NCBI RefSeq assembly: GCF_000001735.4 | Contig: NC_003074.8 | Coordinates: 19,599,261 to 19,663,260 of the forward strand | Direction of reading: 5' to 3' | Origin: Arabidopsis thaliana | Taxonomy: Eukaryota > Streptophyta > Magnoliopsida > Brassicales > Brassicaceae | Length of the DNA stretch: 64,000 nt | In this document: positions 25,341 to 37,867 of the stretch, piece by piece | Layout: each line of letters starts with the position of its first letter | How positions within the stretch are numbered: position 1 is the stretch's first letter | Notes under the pieces: model-generated | The model's database searches: none | What the model saw: the letters and a program-made list of their open reading frames with translations, nothing else | Told to the model about the DNA's origin: nothing | Position numbers and translations under genes: made by a program

Positions 25341-26721
25341 ATGACAACAACGAATGAAGCTACTACACAGCCTCCTCAGCAGATGATGAGCTTGAGTTTT
25401 AGTAGTCAGATGTCTAAAGAAGACGAAGAGATGGCTCGTTCTGCTCTCTCTGCTTTTAGGGCTAAAGAAGATGAGATTGAGAAGAGGAAAATGGAAGTTC
25501 GTGAAAGGGTTAAGGCTCAGCTTGGTCGTGTTGAGGAAGAGACTCGTCGTCTTGCTAGTATCCGCGAGGTTTGTTTTCATTTTTTGCTTTTTAAAGTCCA
25601 AAACTTTAAGATCTGAGAGATTTTGTTTTGAGCTTGGTCTGAAAATTACACTCATGCAAGTTGACTACTTTCTGTGTGTTTGTCTTTTTTCTGAATTGAA
25701 TTTTGATACTGTTTATGTGGTTTTAGAATATTAGGGTTTTGAAAGATGTGAAATTGTAGATTTGGACTCAGGGGATAGGGAAAATGGGATTTTTTTGTCC
25801 TTTTTAAGAAATTTGATGATTTGTGAATGATTTATACAGAAATGGTTTAGCTTTGTAAGCATATGATTTTGCATGTACTCAATTTGGTGAACAAAGAACA
25901 AAAATTTGTGTTTTGAGTAAATGGGTTTTGTAAGTCTATTGATATGTGAAAGCTAGGATTTGGACATGAACTTGTGCTTCTTGTAGTTGGGTTTACAAGT
26001 TCTGTTATCAGGAAGGTGTTTAACTTTGTAGAAATTATCATGTTTTTGTTTCAGGAGCTTGAGACAATGGCAGATCCCATGAGGAAGGAAGTTAATTGGG
26101 TGCGTAAGAAGATTGATAGCGTCAACAAAGAACTCAAACCATTAGGCTCTACTGTTCAAAAGAAGGTAAGTACACTTGTCAAAGAGCAGTTGCTTCATTC
26201 TCACTACCTGTTGCTATGAAAAGTTTTGCTCTTTACCAAACCCAAAACTCAAACCTAAATGTCAACTGAATCGATTTGTGGTTGTTATGGTGTTGACTAA
26301 AAGATTTGATATCGCATTAGTCAACTTTAAAGATTTGTTTTTCAATGAACAAAACCTGAAACTCATGTTTTTGTTTTATGTGATGATATGACAACAGGAA
26401 AGGGAATACAAAGAAGCATTGGATACGTTCAACGAGAAGAATCGTGAGAAAGTTCAGCTGATCACCAAGCTAATGGAGGTTAGTTTCGAGTTGTTGGTTA
26501 TAGTTTTGCTGAACAATGAGAACAAATCCGAGTTTTACCGCGCTTATTAATAACTGTATTGATTTGTTTTATGTTTGCTTAATATTCTCCCTGGGGAGAT
26601 GGGACAGTTGGTTGGAGAAAGCGAGAAGCTGAGGTTGAAGAAGCTGGATGAGCTAAGCAGGAGCATAGACACAGAGAGTGAATCTATCTCACAAGACAAG
26701 ACCATACCAATCAAGAACTAA
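25341..26721 (+). CDS. DUF662 / RAB6-interacting golgin-like coiled-coil protein, second copy
   Basis: Paralog of the gene at 13874-14592, with four GT-AG exons (25341-25568, 26055-26165, 26398-26478, 26608-26721) and 177 residues. The protein is highly charged and predicted coiled coil throughout. The shared core ELETMADPMRKEV opens exon 2, then VRKKID and FNEKNREK follow. The first 34 residues are Thr/Gln/Ser-rich. The C-terminal tail (SIDTESESISQDK...) is longer than in the first copy. The ATG at 25341 is the first in frame. By eye about half of the aligned residues are identical between the two paralogs, so this duplication is old. Golgi association is inferred from the family name only. 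Confidence 0.9.
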
Positions 26722-28122
26722 TTTGGTGTATTTTTTCTATTTTATTTTTACGTTTTGGAATGTTTTCTTAGTTTCTGGGTGTTTTAGTTTTCTTTTGCTA
26801 TGATTTGTGGGTTGATTTGTAAAATTATGATGGGGTTTTTCGTGTTTTTGATTAACCATTATTGTTAGGGAAGGGAAATGGGATAATGCTTCTTCTGCTT
26901 AGGCTACTGAATGCTAAAAGGGTTTGTAAGTTTGAATTTTTTTCTTGCTTTGTTTTTTCTAATATTATTTTATTTGTTATATTGTTTAGCTTTATTTTAA
27001 TTTCTTTTCCCCCCCAAATTATGTTTAGCTTTTTGAGAAAGTAGCCTCTCGCCGTCGAGCGTGTGTGGTGGGTGTTTTGAAATTGAAACGACTTCTTCTT
27101 GTCAAAGTAAATCATGACCTTGACCCACACAATAGACTCGATAAATTCCAATTATTGTTTTCAAAGACAAAAATGTAAAATGATATTTTAGTAAAATGGA
27201 AAGAAAAACACTTAACAAAATGGGAAAGATATGATATTTGGTTGTAAGATCTTCAAGTATTCCCATTTTCCAAATATTGTTTTCCTAATCTAGCAAATTC
27301 CTTATTCTTTGAATTACACTAAATTATTCAATCGAGCTGGTAAGATAGAAATATTCGATCGTACAAAACACAGCAATGTGCTAATCTACAAACTATTTGG
27401 TAGACATGATCTGGAAAGCAAATGCTTTTTTATTTATGATATTCAGTGGAGAACCAATTTAGTATACTTTCATACAGTAGGCCCTTTGAGGCCCATCTTA
27501 CACATAAACAGAATATCATAAATTAGCTGTGTATTCTCATTACAGCATTTGGCAATAAGCTGGCTTTTGGAATGCTTTTGAAGACAATGAAAACACACTA
27601 CAGTCTTGTTCATATTCTTGTGTCTGCAAATTAATTGAGAAAGTGTATAACTTTCCTATGTTTCTGAATCTTGTTCGAGGCTCCTTTCAGCTTATGGTTG
27701 TAGCCTCATATAGCAATTATGCTCTCACATACTAGTCATATTGTTGAAAAAATGAAACAGGAACGCTTGGTTCATACTCTTCATAGACAGATTTTTATGT
27801 GTTTAAAAGACGAGATTTCATATACGAATCAGAGAACCAAATACAATAATTTAGGCTCAAGAAGCGGTAAATCAACAGAAACTGATTTTCAAATTCCACA
27901 AGAGGTTCAACAGAAATAACCTCAAATGACTTTTTTATTTGGGCGTGTTTTTAAAATACTCAATTCTAAAAAACAAAACCCAATCAAAATCAAAACACAA
28001 ATCCAAAAGGAAAATGAAGAAAAAACACTTATAATCCGATAATGTCAAGTAGAAAAACGAAAAATCCCTAGAAATATATCCAGGAAGATGACAAACGTCA
28101 CAATTCAACCCGTGGACGATGC
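26722..28122. other. Convergent intergenic region
   Basis: Between the 3' ends of the DUF662 gene and FBA8. T-rich 3' flank to about 27050, then AT-rich DNA without a coherent frame or RNA gene that I recognise. The last 150 bases are probably the FBA8 3' untranslated region. Confidence 0.55.
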
Positions 28123-29614
28123 TCAGTACTTGTAATCCTTCACGTGAAGGCTCTCAGCTGCTCCATCACCAAGCTTAGCGTCACCCTTGTAGGTTCCGAG
28201 TGTGGCTTCAGAGTTAGCCTTGCACCTCACATACAACGCCTCTTGAGCTGCCTTGACATTCTCCTCTTTACCTGCCCATGTCTTCAAGGTAGACTGCTGC
28301 AACGCACGTCCGAATGAGAAAGACAATGACCATGGCTTCTTGGTCTTCAACTGGTTCATGGCGTTCAAGTTCCTGGTAGCTTCTTCCTCGCTCTGTCCTC
28401 CAGATAAGAAGACAATGGCTGGAACAGCTGCTGGGACGGTTCTCTGAAGGGCACGGACGGTGTGCTCAGCGATGACTTCAGGTGAAACCTTGGGGCTGTC
28501 AGATCCGGGAGTAACCATGTTAGGCTTCAAGAGTGTACCCTCGAGCAAGACGTGGTGGTCGCTAAGAGCCTTGTAGCAAGCTGCAAGGACACGCTCAGTC
28601 ACGGCAGCACACTTCTGGATGTCATGGGATCCATCGACTAGGATCTCAGGCTCGACAATTGGTACAAGACCGTTCTCTTGGCAGATAACAGCGTATCTAG
28701 CTAATCCGTAAGCGTTCTCATGAATGGAATGCTCAGATGGCTCGTTCTCTCCGATCTTGAGGACTGCACGCCACTTGGCGAAACGAGCACCAGCTTCGTA
28801 GTACTTCTTGCATCTGTCACCGAGACCGTCAAGACCTTGAGTGGTGGTCTCACCGTCGGTTCCAGCTAGCTCAACGGTACCCTTGTCAACCTTGATACCG
28901 GGAAGAACTCCTCCTTCCTTCAAGATATCAACGAAAAGCTTACCTGTACAAAGAAAACATCATCATCAATAAAAAACAATCACAAAACCACATTACAGAG
29001 TAAAACATTAAGTAATAGTATTGATCAAGTTCATACCATCGGAACTCTTTTGGTACAGAGTCTCTTCGAAAAGGATGACACCACTGAGGCATGGAAGAGC
29101 ACCAGGGGCGGTGAAGAGAAGCTCACGGAGGTTACGTCTGTTGGTCTCAACGTTCTCGACGTTGATGCTCGCAAGACGCTTTCCAATGGTACCAGTGGAC
29201 TCATCAGCAGCCAAAATACCTTTTCCAGGTGTGCCGATGTAGGCAGCGTTGGCGATCAACTCATCTATATAGGTTTCAAAAATGGAAAAACTTAAATCAA
29301 TCAATCACCATAAGAGAACAACAACAGAAAAAGTTCCAGATCGTGAATACTAATTAGATCCGTATTAAAACCGATGAGAACATAGTTAGATCTACGCTAG
29401 TTTTTAACATAGGAATCATCGACTGATTCATTTCAGCTTTCGAAACCAAGCTAAGTTCACGAATCAACTAGATCTATACGATTAAACACGCTAATAAGAA
29501 TCAAAACACGGGATAACGAATCGAATCCAATACACGAATCTAAACATGAATAAAGAACTTAAGAGAGATAGAGATCGAGATCTTACCGGCGAATTTGCTT
29601 GTGAAGGCAGACAT
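28123..29614 (-). CDS. FBA8: Cytosolic class I fructose-bisphosphate aldolase
   Basis: Cleaves fructose 1,6-bisphosphate to dihydroxyacetone phosphate and glyceraldehyde 3-phosphate in cytosolic glycolysis and gluconeogenesis. Three exons (29614-29587, 29264-29037, 28943-28123) give 358 residues, the standard class I length without transit peptide. The visible family landmarks are [17 protein letters not shown] near the N terminus, KWRAVLKI (substrate lysine), [10 protein letters not shown], and [16 protein letters not shown], which contains the Schiff-base lysine. [12 protein letters not shown] follows. The C terminus ends in Tyr, as required for full activity of class I enzymes. The first exon contributes only nine full codons, a common arrangement in plant aldolases. 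Codon use is strongly biased towards C- and G-ending codons, fitting a highly expressed gene. Confidence 0.96.
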
Positions 29615-31108
29615 AGTTGGACGGAGAGATCGAGAAATCAGAGAGAAATGAAAAGAGATGCGGAAGAAGGCAGACGAGTGGTGGACCAGTAGAGGAAAAG
29701 GGTTGGTTTTATAGCTGCGGATGAGAGTCTATTGGTTGGTGAAAATATTAATTAAGGGTCAGATCTTTGCATGTTCCCCAAGAAATAGCTTTTTCAGCCG
29801 TTGGATCTCTAATTGGCAATGTTGGCTAATCTTAATTCTACCCCTTAATAGCGTGGATTCTCAGCAAATTAGCTGAGGGGTAATTTGGTAACTCGTAGTG
29901 TTATTTAAGGAAAAGCATGACTTCGGCCTTACGACGGCCCAAACCGTCAGACGAATTGTATAATTGAGATCGTAAGATAATAAATTACATTAATCATTGA
30001 TTATAGTAGTTTTTTAATCGTAATAAACACTTAATAGTTGACTACGAATCTCAATAGAATATTCTTATTGGAAATGTTATGTGTTTCTAGATTCACAGAA
30101 AAAGTGCGACTTTGATATCTCCGAACATAGAAAATTAAGATCTTAGATTTAGATAGAGACATATAACCGGAAAACAGCTGCGACTCTTCAAACGCATGAA
30201 TAATCAAAAACTATCAAAGTCTTTTGCTTTCTACCGACACAGTATGTATGTAGTCTAGAACTTTTTTGTTGCTATTGTTGTTGTATACATTTTGAAGTTT
30301 TAAAGGTGTCTTTTAGGATCTTCAATGGTTTTATTGTTTCTTATCTTTTAGGTTCAAGTGATTATAAAATGAAACATCTTATTATTATAACAAATTATGA
30401 GATTTTTACACGTATTTTCAACATTTTTTTAATATGTGTATATAATTTTTTAATAAAACCTCGTTGACAAATAAATAAATTTTAAAAAACTCTATGACAT
30501 ACTAAAAATAAAATATGATTATAAATGGAAACAACTGTTACGATATGCCATAATATCTTAAGAAAGAAACTGATATAGAACATACAATATTTAAAAAGAA
30601 AATAGGGGAAAAGAAGGAAATATACTAAAAAGACAAAGAATATATGTATATTGACATGTAAATAGAAACACGGATGTGTATGGTCCATTTAAATTGTCTC
30701 CAAGTCGATTAAGATGGTACATCTAGAAACTTCGTAATCGTCAATTTCTATTTTTGTGATAATTTTCCATTTTCTCCTATAAACATATCCATCAGCATTA
30801 TCATTTATCAACACCACTCTGTTCCTCTATTAGTATTTTTCTCAGTTTTACATAAGTACAATATTACTTTATCATGACATTTTACATCAAACAAATGTCT
30901 TTTGTAAAATCTCTGGTTTTTAAACAACCCAAAAAATAAAATCCGAAAATGCTGATATCAATGCTAAAATAATAATAAGGACTGAAGTTATTCTCAAACG
31001 TGTACTACAAAGTTTCACTCGAGCATTGCTAAAATAAAACAAGATTATGAAAAAATAAGACACAAGAGGATGAATCTGAAAGGATTCATGACTTGGCTCT
31101 TGGCACAT
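29615..31108. other. FBA8 promoter and spacer to FACKEL
   Basis: Promoter and leader of FBA8 (to about 29960, with a GGTTTTATAGC TATA-like box near 29705), then AT-rich spacer with no gene I can support, ending in the 3' flank of FACKEL. Confidence 0.5.
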
Positions 31109-33852
31109 CTAATAAACATAAGGAAGTATTCTCCAGGGGACAAGTCTAAGATACTCTGCCCATATCTCCTTGTACTTCTCTGCACATCGAACCTCGTCTC
31201 TTCGTTCTCTCCATATCAATAGTATCAGAAGGTATATCGGGTAGAAATATGGAACCGGAGAACTGAGAATACACAAGACAAAATATCATAAAAACAGCTT
31301 TGGGAAATGAACTTGAAAGCTTTAGACTTTTCAAATGATGGTTAGAGATCAATATCTTTAAGTCAGCCAAATCAACTTCGAACGTTTTGATATTGGTATT
31401 AGTTTCTACATGACTTTTGGTAGCTGTAAGATGAACTCAAGCAGAAGAAGTTACCTTATTCCACATGGCAAACTGAAGGACAGAGCAAGCATCAAGTCGC
31501 CAAGGTAATTACAGTGCCTTGCAATTCCCCTGTCATATATACAAAACAGCACCTAAGTTATCGGAAATGTGTCATTGCGGAACTTTCAACTCTTTATTCC
31601 CAGCATGATGAACAATCAAACACAGAGATGGCGAAACCAAGCAAAGAAACAAGAGAAGATAAATATAACATACCAATAGCCTGAAACCAGTAACTTTCCA
31701 CCAACTACCACTGGAGGCTTGCCCCATATTGGTGTTTTTGGGTTCTTCTTAAAGATATGTTTTTGTTTGTTAGCTCCTCGAAAAACCATGTACCTGCCAA
31801 AGAAGAAATAGTGGGTTTCTTAGTGTAGATATGTAAGAATGGAAAATAACCCAATGTCTCAGAACTTACCCTATCAAGAAGACAAGGCAATTGACTACAA
31901 TCGCAGGAACTGTTAGTTCTACTTTGTTGTGCAAAAGCCACCAGCCCTGTACCAGAGAGAAGACAATTCAGTCACAGAGTGATCAAGCATTCTAGAACAA
32001 TATTGTTTCCGAGAATAACTGTAACATGCCAAGAAGATACTGTCAATAAGATAAATTAATATCTTGTTTGTGTTCAGGCTCACAGTTACATGCCTGAATG
32101 CTAAAAGTGAAAGGAATCCACAGGAGATCTCCAAACACTAGCATGAAGCCTAGTCTCTCTGCAATTATGTCCCACCTGAAAAGAGTAAAATCAAAGTAGA
32201 TGTAATAATGCAAATGGTCATTTTTTGGTAAGACAAATGTGTTTCCTTAACACGCCATGAACTTACGTAGAGGTCATGTATTCTTCATGAACAAAGTAGT
32301 CCAATATATATAACTGCAATTATAAAACTAATCAAAACTAACAAAACACAGATGATCATAACTTCAAGAAGCAAGATTTGTAAGTAAAAACCAAATTTAC
32401 CGCACAGAAGATCTGGTAAAGAATCATCGACTGACTCAAGGAACCATCCTGCACACTTTTTGCCAGAATAGAGAGATTGATAAGCAGCCATCCCATCATC
32501 CCGGCTCTGACAAAGAAAAACCTACACAAGGAATAACTCCCATTCATCATAACCATGCATAACTGCTGATTACATTATTAAACTGCCACTCGATTGAGTA
32601 CGGAGCAAACTGAAGCAATGATGTAGCCTTGGCTGACAAATAGAAGAAAAAACAGAAAAATGGATTACTTGAGATCAATGCTCATAAACTGAGGATTCAG
32701 CTGTATTCCAAACCACCTATCACATGAAACAAACAATATGAGAAAAAATTGAAGCAGTTGTTTGGAAGAGATAAGTGAAAGACAAAAACCAGAACTTCTA
32801 GTTTCAGTAGAAAAGTTCAAAAGCTAAAGTCACTGCGGTTAAAAGGAAAAAAGAGGAAGCTACAACCGTTCTAGGAGAAATTACTCAACACTCTACGAAG
32901 TTCTATAGAATCATCTTGTCCAATTCAGTGTTTCAAACTCTATATAGTACCAGATTATTTCTTAGTTTTGCTCTTGCAGGAGTCAAAATATATAACTTTT
33001 AACAACATTTTGTGTAACAAGAAAGTATCAGATCTACAATTGTATTATGTTAGTACCAGTCATGTACAAGATTTCCTGAGACATGAGGCTTTAGGGAAGA
33101 ACCCTTATTCGAGGAACTTCGCCCAGTAACATACAATGCTAATGTCACCTGAGAATATTAAGAGATATCATGGAGATTACAAATCACACCACCAAAAGCA
33201 AATCTGATGGTAACACAACTAAAATCAAGACACCGGACTAAGGATTGAATCATCTTACCAAAACACAGAAAATAAAAGTAGCTGAGAGTAACTCAAGTCC
33301 TCTATCCGCAACCACCTACAAAACATCTCAGTGGAATGAGTGTGAGAAAGCAATTGCAATCGGATTCATATAGCATATAGCATTCGGATTCATAGAAATA
33401 CAATCGAAATCTTGTAACTACACTTACAAGAGGTGATACAATGCCAAGTTTTGCACAGATTCCCAAAATAGCTACCAACAATATTAGTGCCAATAGACCT
33501 GAAATTGAATTAACAAAACTAATGGAAATGAACTTTCGAGCTCACAGACTCTCAGGAATTGTAGAGAGAGTAAATCAAATCAAATATACCATTGCATCGG
33601 TAACGAAGTTGAGAGCCATCTGATAAAAGGACGCCGCGAATAACTTTCCCGGGGAGAATTTCTCCGGCAACGGCCAAGTAAACGAAGTAAAACACCAGCA
33701 CATAAACCTAAAATCTCGGAACGAATTTAACAAAAGCTGATCAAAAGCGAACAAAAATTTCACAATAACAATTGCAACAGTCAAAAGCTAAAGAGACAGC
33801 TCACAGATTGCAATGATGGAAGAAGAACACCGAGATCCATATCTAGCAGCAT
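31109..33852 (-). CDS. FK: Sterol C-14 reductase
   Basis: FACKEL reduces the delta-14 double bond left after C-14 demethylation in sterol synthesis, in the ER membrane; mutants have embryo patterning defects. Thirteen exons: 33852-33805, 33707-33590, 33498-33428, 33315-33259, 33148-33057, 32716-32669, 32521-32401, 32313-32267, 32175-32094, 31946-31870, 31793-31674, 31529-31455, 31262-31109. The total is 369 residues. Several hydrophobic segments are evident (for example [41 protein letters not shown]). The C-terminal sterol reductase signature [20 protein letters not shown] is followed by [10 protein letters not shown]. The intron after exon 9 starts GC, not GT (CAG/GCATGT); reading phase on both sides requires it. 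The protein is related to ERG24 and the lamin B receptor reductase domain. Confidence 0.94.
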
Positions 33853-35605
33853 TAAGCAGAAGAAGGATTTTCAAAGGAGAAGATGAAGCATTCGAAATCG
33901 TTTGTATCGCCTTTTCTCGCTTTGTTTAATTTCAGATGACAGAAGCAACAATTTTCAATTTTTTAGTGGGAAGCTCGTGGACTCTGATGAGCTAGCTCAC
34001 TTGTGTGATTCGGGAAAATTACCAAAAAGAACCCTTAAACTCTTCATTTGTTGCAAGTAAAGCCTTAAACTAATGATTGTTTATACAAAAAAAACCAATC
34101 ACTAAATTCTGCCAAGCACAACTTGAGCCTATGGCCCATGGGATGGCCTGGCCAGTCTCGCAAACGACTGTCATTTTAAGATAGCTACATCTTTTGGGTT
34201 TCTTTTTTAACATCTAAATTTTAGATTGATAGGACAATGTCTTTAGAGAAAAAGGTTAATGAATACTAGTTTCTCGGCAATGCGATTGTTATGTCTTCAT
34301 GTGTATATCACCTCAACACTGGATAAGAGTTTGAACCAAAGATGGATATATCAAATATCTAGTTTTCCATCTATGTGTTCTCTTTTCTACCATTGATCAA
34401 GTCCACGAGTTATTGATGAAAGCCTTTTTCCACTATGGTCCATCTAAAACCGCAGATTCACAATGTATGCAAAGAGTGAAGGAAGCTAAAACCTTAGGCT
34501 AAAGCTTTTGTTTACTATTAAGATGCTGCCATTACATAAGGGTGCCGTAATGGTTCCGAATAATCCATCTCGATCTAGTTCTCTCACTTTGGTCGATCGC
34601 AAAAGCTTGCATCATGGTTGCATTTGAGCCATCCAAACGGAGGAGGTATCTACTTGGTTCCATTAATCGGTGTTGTTATTTCCACGGATATTTTTGCATT
34701 AAACGTCTACCTTAAAGGCTTAAACGTACATAGAAAAATCTGCACCGATCACATTTCACTAAAATATTTTTCTGTCAAATCACATGTTGGATGGTGTAAC
34801 TGGTAAGTTATTAAAAGAGGGAATTACATGCGAGTCCACTTGTAACAAACAGTTGTGAGGCTCGACGGCAAGTTGACCAGAAACAACTTGCACTGCATCT
34901 ATACAATTTTTTTTTGCTTTATTATTTGACAATTTTTCCATGTAACCCACACAAATCATATTTATTTGAATTAAAAAAATTTTGTATTTATGTTAGCCAT
35001 TAACTCTTCTAGATACAAGAGAGAAATGTCATCAAATTTCATTGTTTAAAAAGAAAGGGTGATTTATAGACATTTATCAGAAAAAAAAAAAACATTTTTG
35101 CTTTTACGAATTTTATAGAAAGAAATATTAGTATTATATTTAACATTTTTAGTCGTCGATTATAAGAAAGGAGGTGGCGAACCACCACACACGCGGAAAC
35201 AGGAACAACCAATGAAAACTCGATAAATGGCTTAACTCAATTGTTAAGAGCCGTTTGTTTTTTGGCAACAAAAGTGCTCGAGAGAGAGACCTTGAAGAAG
35301 AAAGAAGAAGGTAAACCCTAAATTCCCAATCTTCCCACATAACTTCTGCTCAAATCCTTAGGGTTTCAAGTTGTTTCATTTCCCTCGTCCGTTAAATTCG
35401 AATCCTTTTCGTGTATGTTGCATCGTATTCTCAGAGCAAATCGTCTTTATTGTGAATTGGGTTTTATTCAGATTCGTGCTTTAGATGAAATTTCAATAGT
35501 TTTTGAATTAAAGGTTGAATTTTTCATTTGCAGAGACGAGTTTGATATCTAAAGGAATCATTTTTGACGGATTTAGGATCTAAGTAAACCCTAGATTGAC
35601 CGAAT
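33853..35605. other. Divergent spacer between FACKEL and the CBS/PB1 gene
   Basis: Left: promoter of FACKEL. Middle (about 34015-34870): less AT-rich sequence without a long frame, including a 62-codon frame near 34.6-34.8 kb that I do not trust. Right: leader of the next gene, with a probable leader intron from about 35311 (AAGGTAAACC) to about 35533 (TTTGCAG). Confidence 0.5.
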
Positions 35606-37276
35606 ATGAGTACTCAAGCGACGGGTCCTTCTTCAACATCAGGGAGGAGAAGCAATTCTACTGTACGGCGAGGACCACCACCTTCTAAGAAACCAGTACA
35701 ATCAGAGAATGGAAGTGTTAATGGGAACACCTCAAAACCCAATTCACCTCCTCCTCAACCTCAATCTCAAGCTCCTTCTAATGGAGAGAGAACAGTGAAG
35801 AAGCTTAGGTTATCGAAAGCTCTTACTATTCCTGAAGGAACTACTGTTTTCGATGCTTGTCGAAGAATGGCTGCTAGGCGTGTTGATGCTTGTTTGTTGA
35901 CTGATTCAAGTGCGCTTCTTTCCGGGATTGTTACTGATAAAGATGTAGCTACAAGAGTGATTGCTGAAGGGTTGAGACCGGATCAAACTTTGGTCTCTAA
36001 GGTTATGACTAGGAATCCTATTTTTGTTACTTCTGATTCGTTGGCGCTTGAGGCTCTTCAGAAGATGGTTCAAGGGAAGTTTAGACACTTGCCTGTTGTG
36101 GAGAATGGTGAAGTCATTGCTTTGTTGGATATTACAAAGTGTTTGTATGATGCTATTTCTAGGATGGAGAAAGCTGCAGAGCAAGGTAGTGCTTTAGCTG
36201 CTGCAGTGGAAGGTGTGGAGAAGCAATGGGGAAGCGGATATTCTGCACCGTATGCTTTCATTGAAACCTTGAGGGAGAGAATGTTTAAACCCGCCTTGTC
36301 AACGATTATTACAGACAATTCGAAGGTTGCACTTGTAGCACCATCAGATCCTGTTTCAGTTGCTGCGAAAAGGATGAGGGATTTGCGGGTTAACTCTGTA
36401 ATCATTTCCACGGGGAACAAAATCAGTGGAATCTTGACTTCAAAGGACATTCTGATGCGAGTGGTGGCACAAAATTTATCTCCTGAATTGACTCTTGTCG
36501 AGAAGGTAATGACACCGAATCCTGAATGTGCATCGCTAGAGACAACGATTCTGGATGCGTTGCATACAATGCATGATGGAAAGTTTCTACATCTTCCAAT
36601 TATAGATAAAGATGGATCAGCTGCAGCTTGTGTAGACGTTCTTCAGATTACTCACGCAGCTATTTCAATGGTGGAGAACAGTTCTGGAGCTGTAAATGAT
36701 ATGGCAAACACGATGATGCAGAAATTTTGGGATTCAGCTCTTGCGTTAGAGCCACCTGATGATTCTGACACTCAAAGTGAAATGTCGGCAATGATGCATC
36801 ATTCAGATATAGGGAAGCTCAGTTCTTACCCATCTCTAGGACTAGGGAATTCGTTTTCGTTCAAATTTGAAGACCTTAAGGGCCGTGTACATCGGTTTAC
36901 TTCTGGAGCTGAAAACCTCGAAGAGCTGATGGGTATTGTGATGCAAAGAATTGGCAGCGACAATAACAATGTGGAACAACGGCCTCAGATTATATATGAG
37001 GACGATGAAGGTGATAAGGTTTTGATTACATCGGATAGCGATTTGGTTGGTGCTGTTACTCTTGCTAGGTCTACAGGACAAAAGGTTTTGAGGCTGCATC
37101 TGGACTTCACTGAGTCAACAAGGAGCTTGAGCTCAGAAACCACCCAACTCAAGAAAGGTGATTCTCGAGACAGAGGAAGCGGATGGGTTTCATGGCGTGG
37201 TGGTGTGGTGGTTACAGGAGCTGTTGTCCTAACAAGCATAGCCATAGTTGTTTACTTGAAGCGTTCAAAGAACTGA
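35606..37276 (+). CDS. CBSCBSPB2: CBS-CBS-PB1 domain membrane protein
   Basis: Intronless coding region of 556 residues. After a Ser/Pro/Asn-rich N terminus (to about 65), four CBS repeats form two Bateman modules. Landmarks are LSGIVTDKDVATRVIAEG and FRHLPVVENGEVIALLDI in the first pair, and ISGILTSKDILMRVVAQ and KFLHLPIIDKDG in the second. A PB1 domain follows (about residues 416-500, FKFEDLKGRVHRF ... IIYEDDEGDKVLITSDSDL). One hydrophobic segment near the C terminus (about 531-551, GGVVVTGAVVLTSIAIVVYL) is followed by a KRSKN tail, suggesting a tail-anchored protein facing the cytosol. CBS pairs usually bind adenosyl ligands and PB1 domains mediate homotypic binding; the partner is unknown. 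The symbol follows the published plant CBS nomenclature as I recall it. Confidence 0.9.
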   Translation: MSTQATGPSSTSGRRSNSTVRRGPPPSKKPVQSENGSVNGNTSKPNSPPPQPQSQAPSNGERTVKKLRLSKALTIPEGTTVFDACRRMAARRVDACLLTDSSALLSGIVTDKDVATRVIAEGLRPDQTLVSKVMTRNPIFVTSDSLALEALQKMVQGKFRHLPVVENGEVIALLDITKCLYDAISRMEKAAEQGSALAAAVEGVEKQWGSGYSAPYAFIETLRERMFKPALSTIITDNSKVALVAPSDPVSVAAKRMRDLRVNSVIISTGNKISGILTSKDILMRVVAQNLSPELTLVEKVMTPNPECASLETTILDALHTMHDGKFLHLPIIDKDGSAAACVDVLQITHAAISMVENSSGAVNDMANTMMQKFWDSALALEPPDDSDTQSEMSAMMHHSDIGKLSSYPSLGLGNSFSFKFEDLKGRVHRFTSGAENLEELMGIVMQRIGSDNNNVEQRPQIIYEDDEGDKVLITSDSDLVGAVTLARSTGQKVLRLHLDFTESTRSLSSETTQLKKGDSRDRGSGWVSWRGGVVVTGAVVLTSIAIVVYLKRSKN

Positions 37277-37867
37277 TTTTTGCTGAAGCAAACTGTTTGG
37301 GATGCAGAACAAAAACTCTTTTTCTCTTAATTTTTTGGTAAGTTTCATACAGTTTGTCTCTTGTCTTTTGGGGTCACATGTTTTGCGAATGCAAACAGAA
37401 AAAAAAACAAAAAACTTTGTTTCCCTATGATATTAAATTAATGGGGAAAAACCTTATTCAGATTACTCTATTTGACAGAGTTTATGTAAAACCTCTGAAA
37501 CCGGGAAAATAAATCAAGGGAATATCATTGCACTGCAGATTCTGGTCTTTGATATAAGTGAATATGTGTTTGCTTCCTTCTTGTGAATGTGTTTGTGTCA
37601 CTGTTCCTTAGAGCGATTGTTGTGTGGATATGAGAAAGACAGAGGAACATATGGAGGAAAACACGTGTGTTATCTATGAAGCTTATCTATCAATATTACA
37701 TGGAATTTGTGAATGTGTGGTTAGGTTGCATATATTAAGCAAACCAACAAAGAAATCACAATCTCGACACAAATATATTATAGTTATGAGAGGTCTCCAA
37801 ACATAATGATAAGAGGAAGATACAAACGTTTATTAAGAAGGTTATATTTCATATGAGTGACATCAAG
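37277..37867. other. 3' flank of the CBS/PB1 gene
   Basis: Presumed 3' untranslated region (T-rich, to about 37.6 kb) and spacer before the tRNA gene. No gene seen. Confidence 0.5.

Noticed and set aside
25215-25655. Minus-strand 146-codon frame over the DUF662 first exon
   Set aside because: Shadow of the plus-strand coiled-coil coding sequence; no splice or family support.
34618-34806. 62-codon frame as a transposase or gene fragment
   Set aside because: I could not match it to any transposase motif or known domain by eye; kept only as part of an unexplained stretch.
36070-36450. Minus-strand open frame of 126 codons within the CBS/PB1 gene
   Set aside because: It is antisense to a well-supported coding region and has no family similarity.
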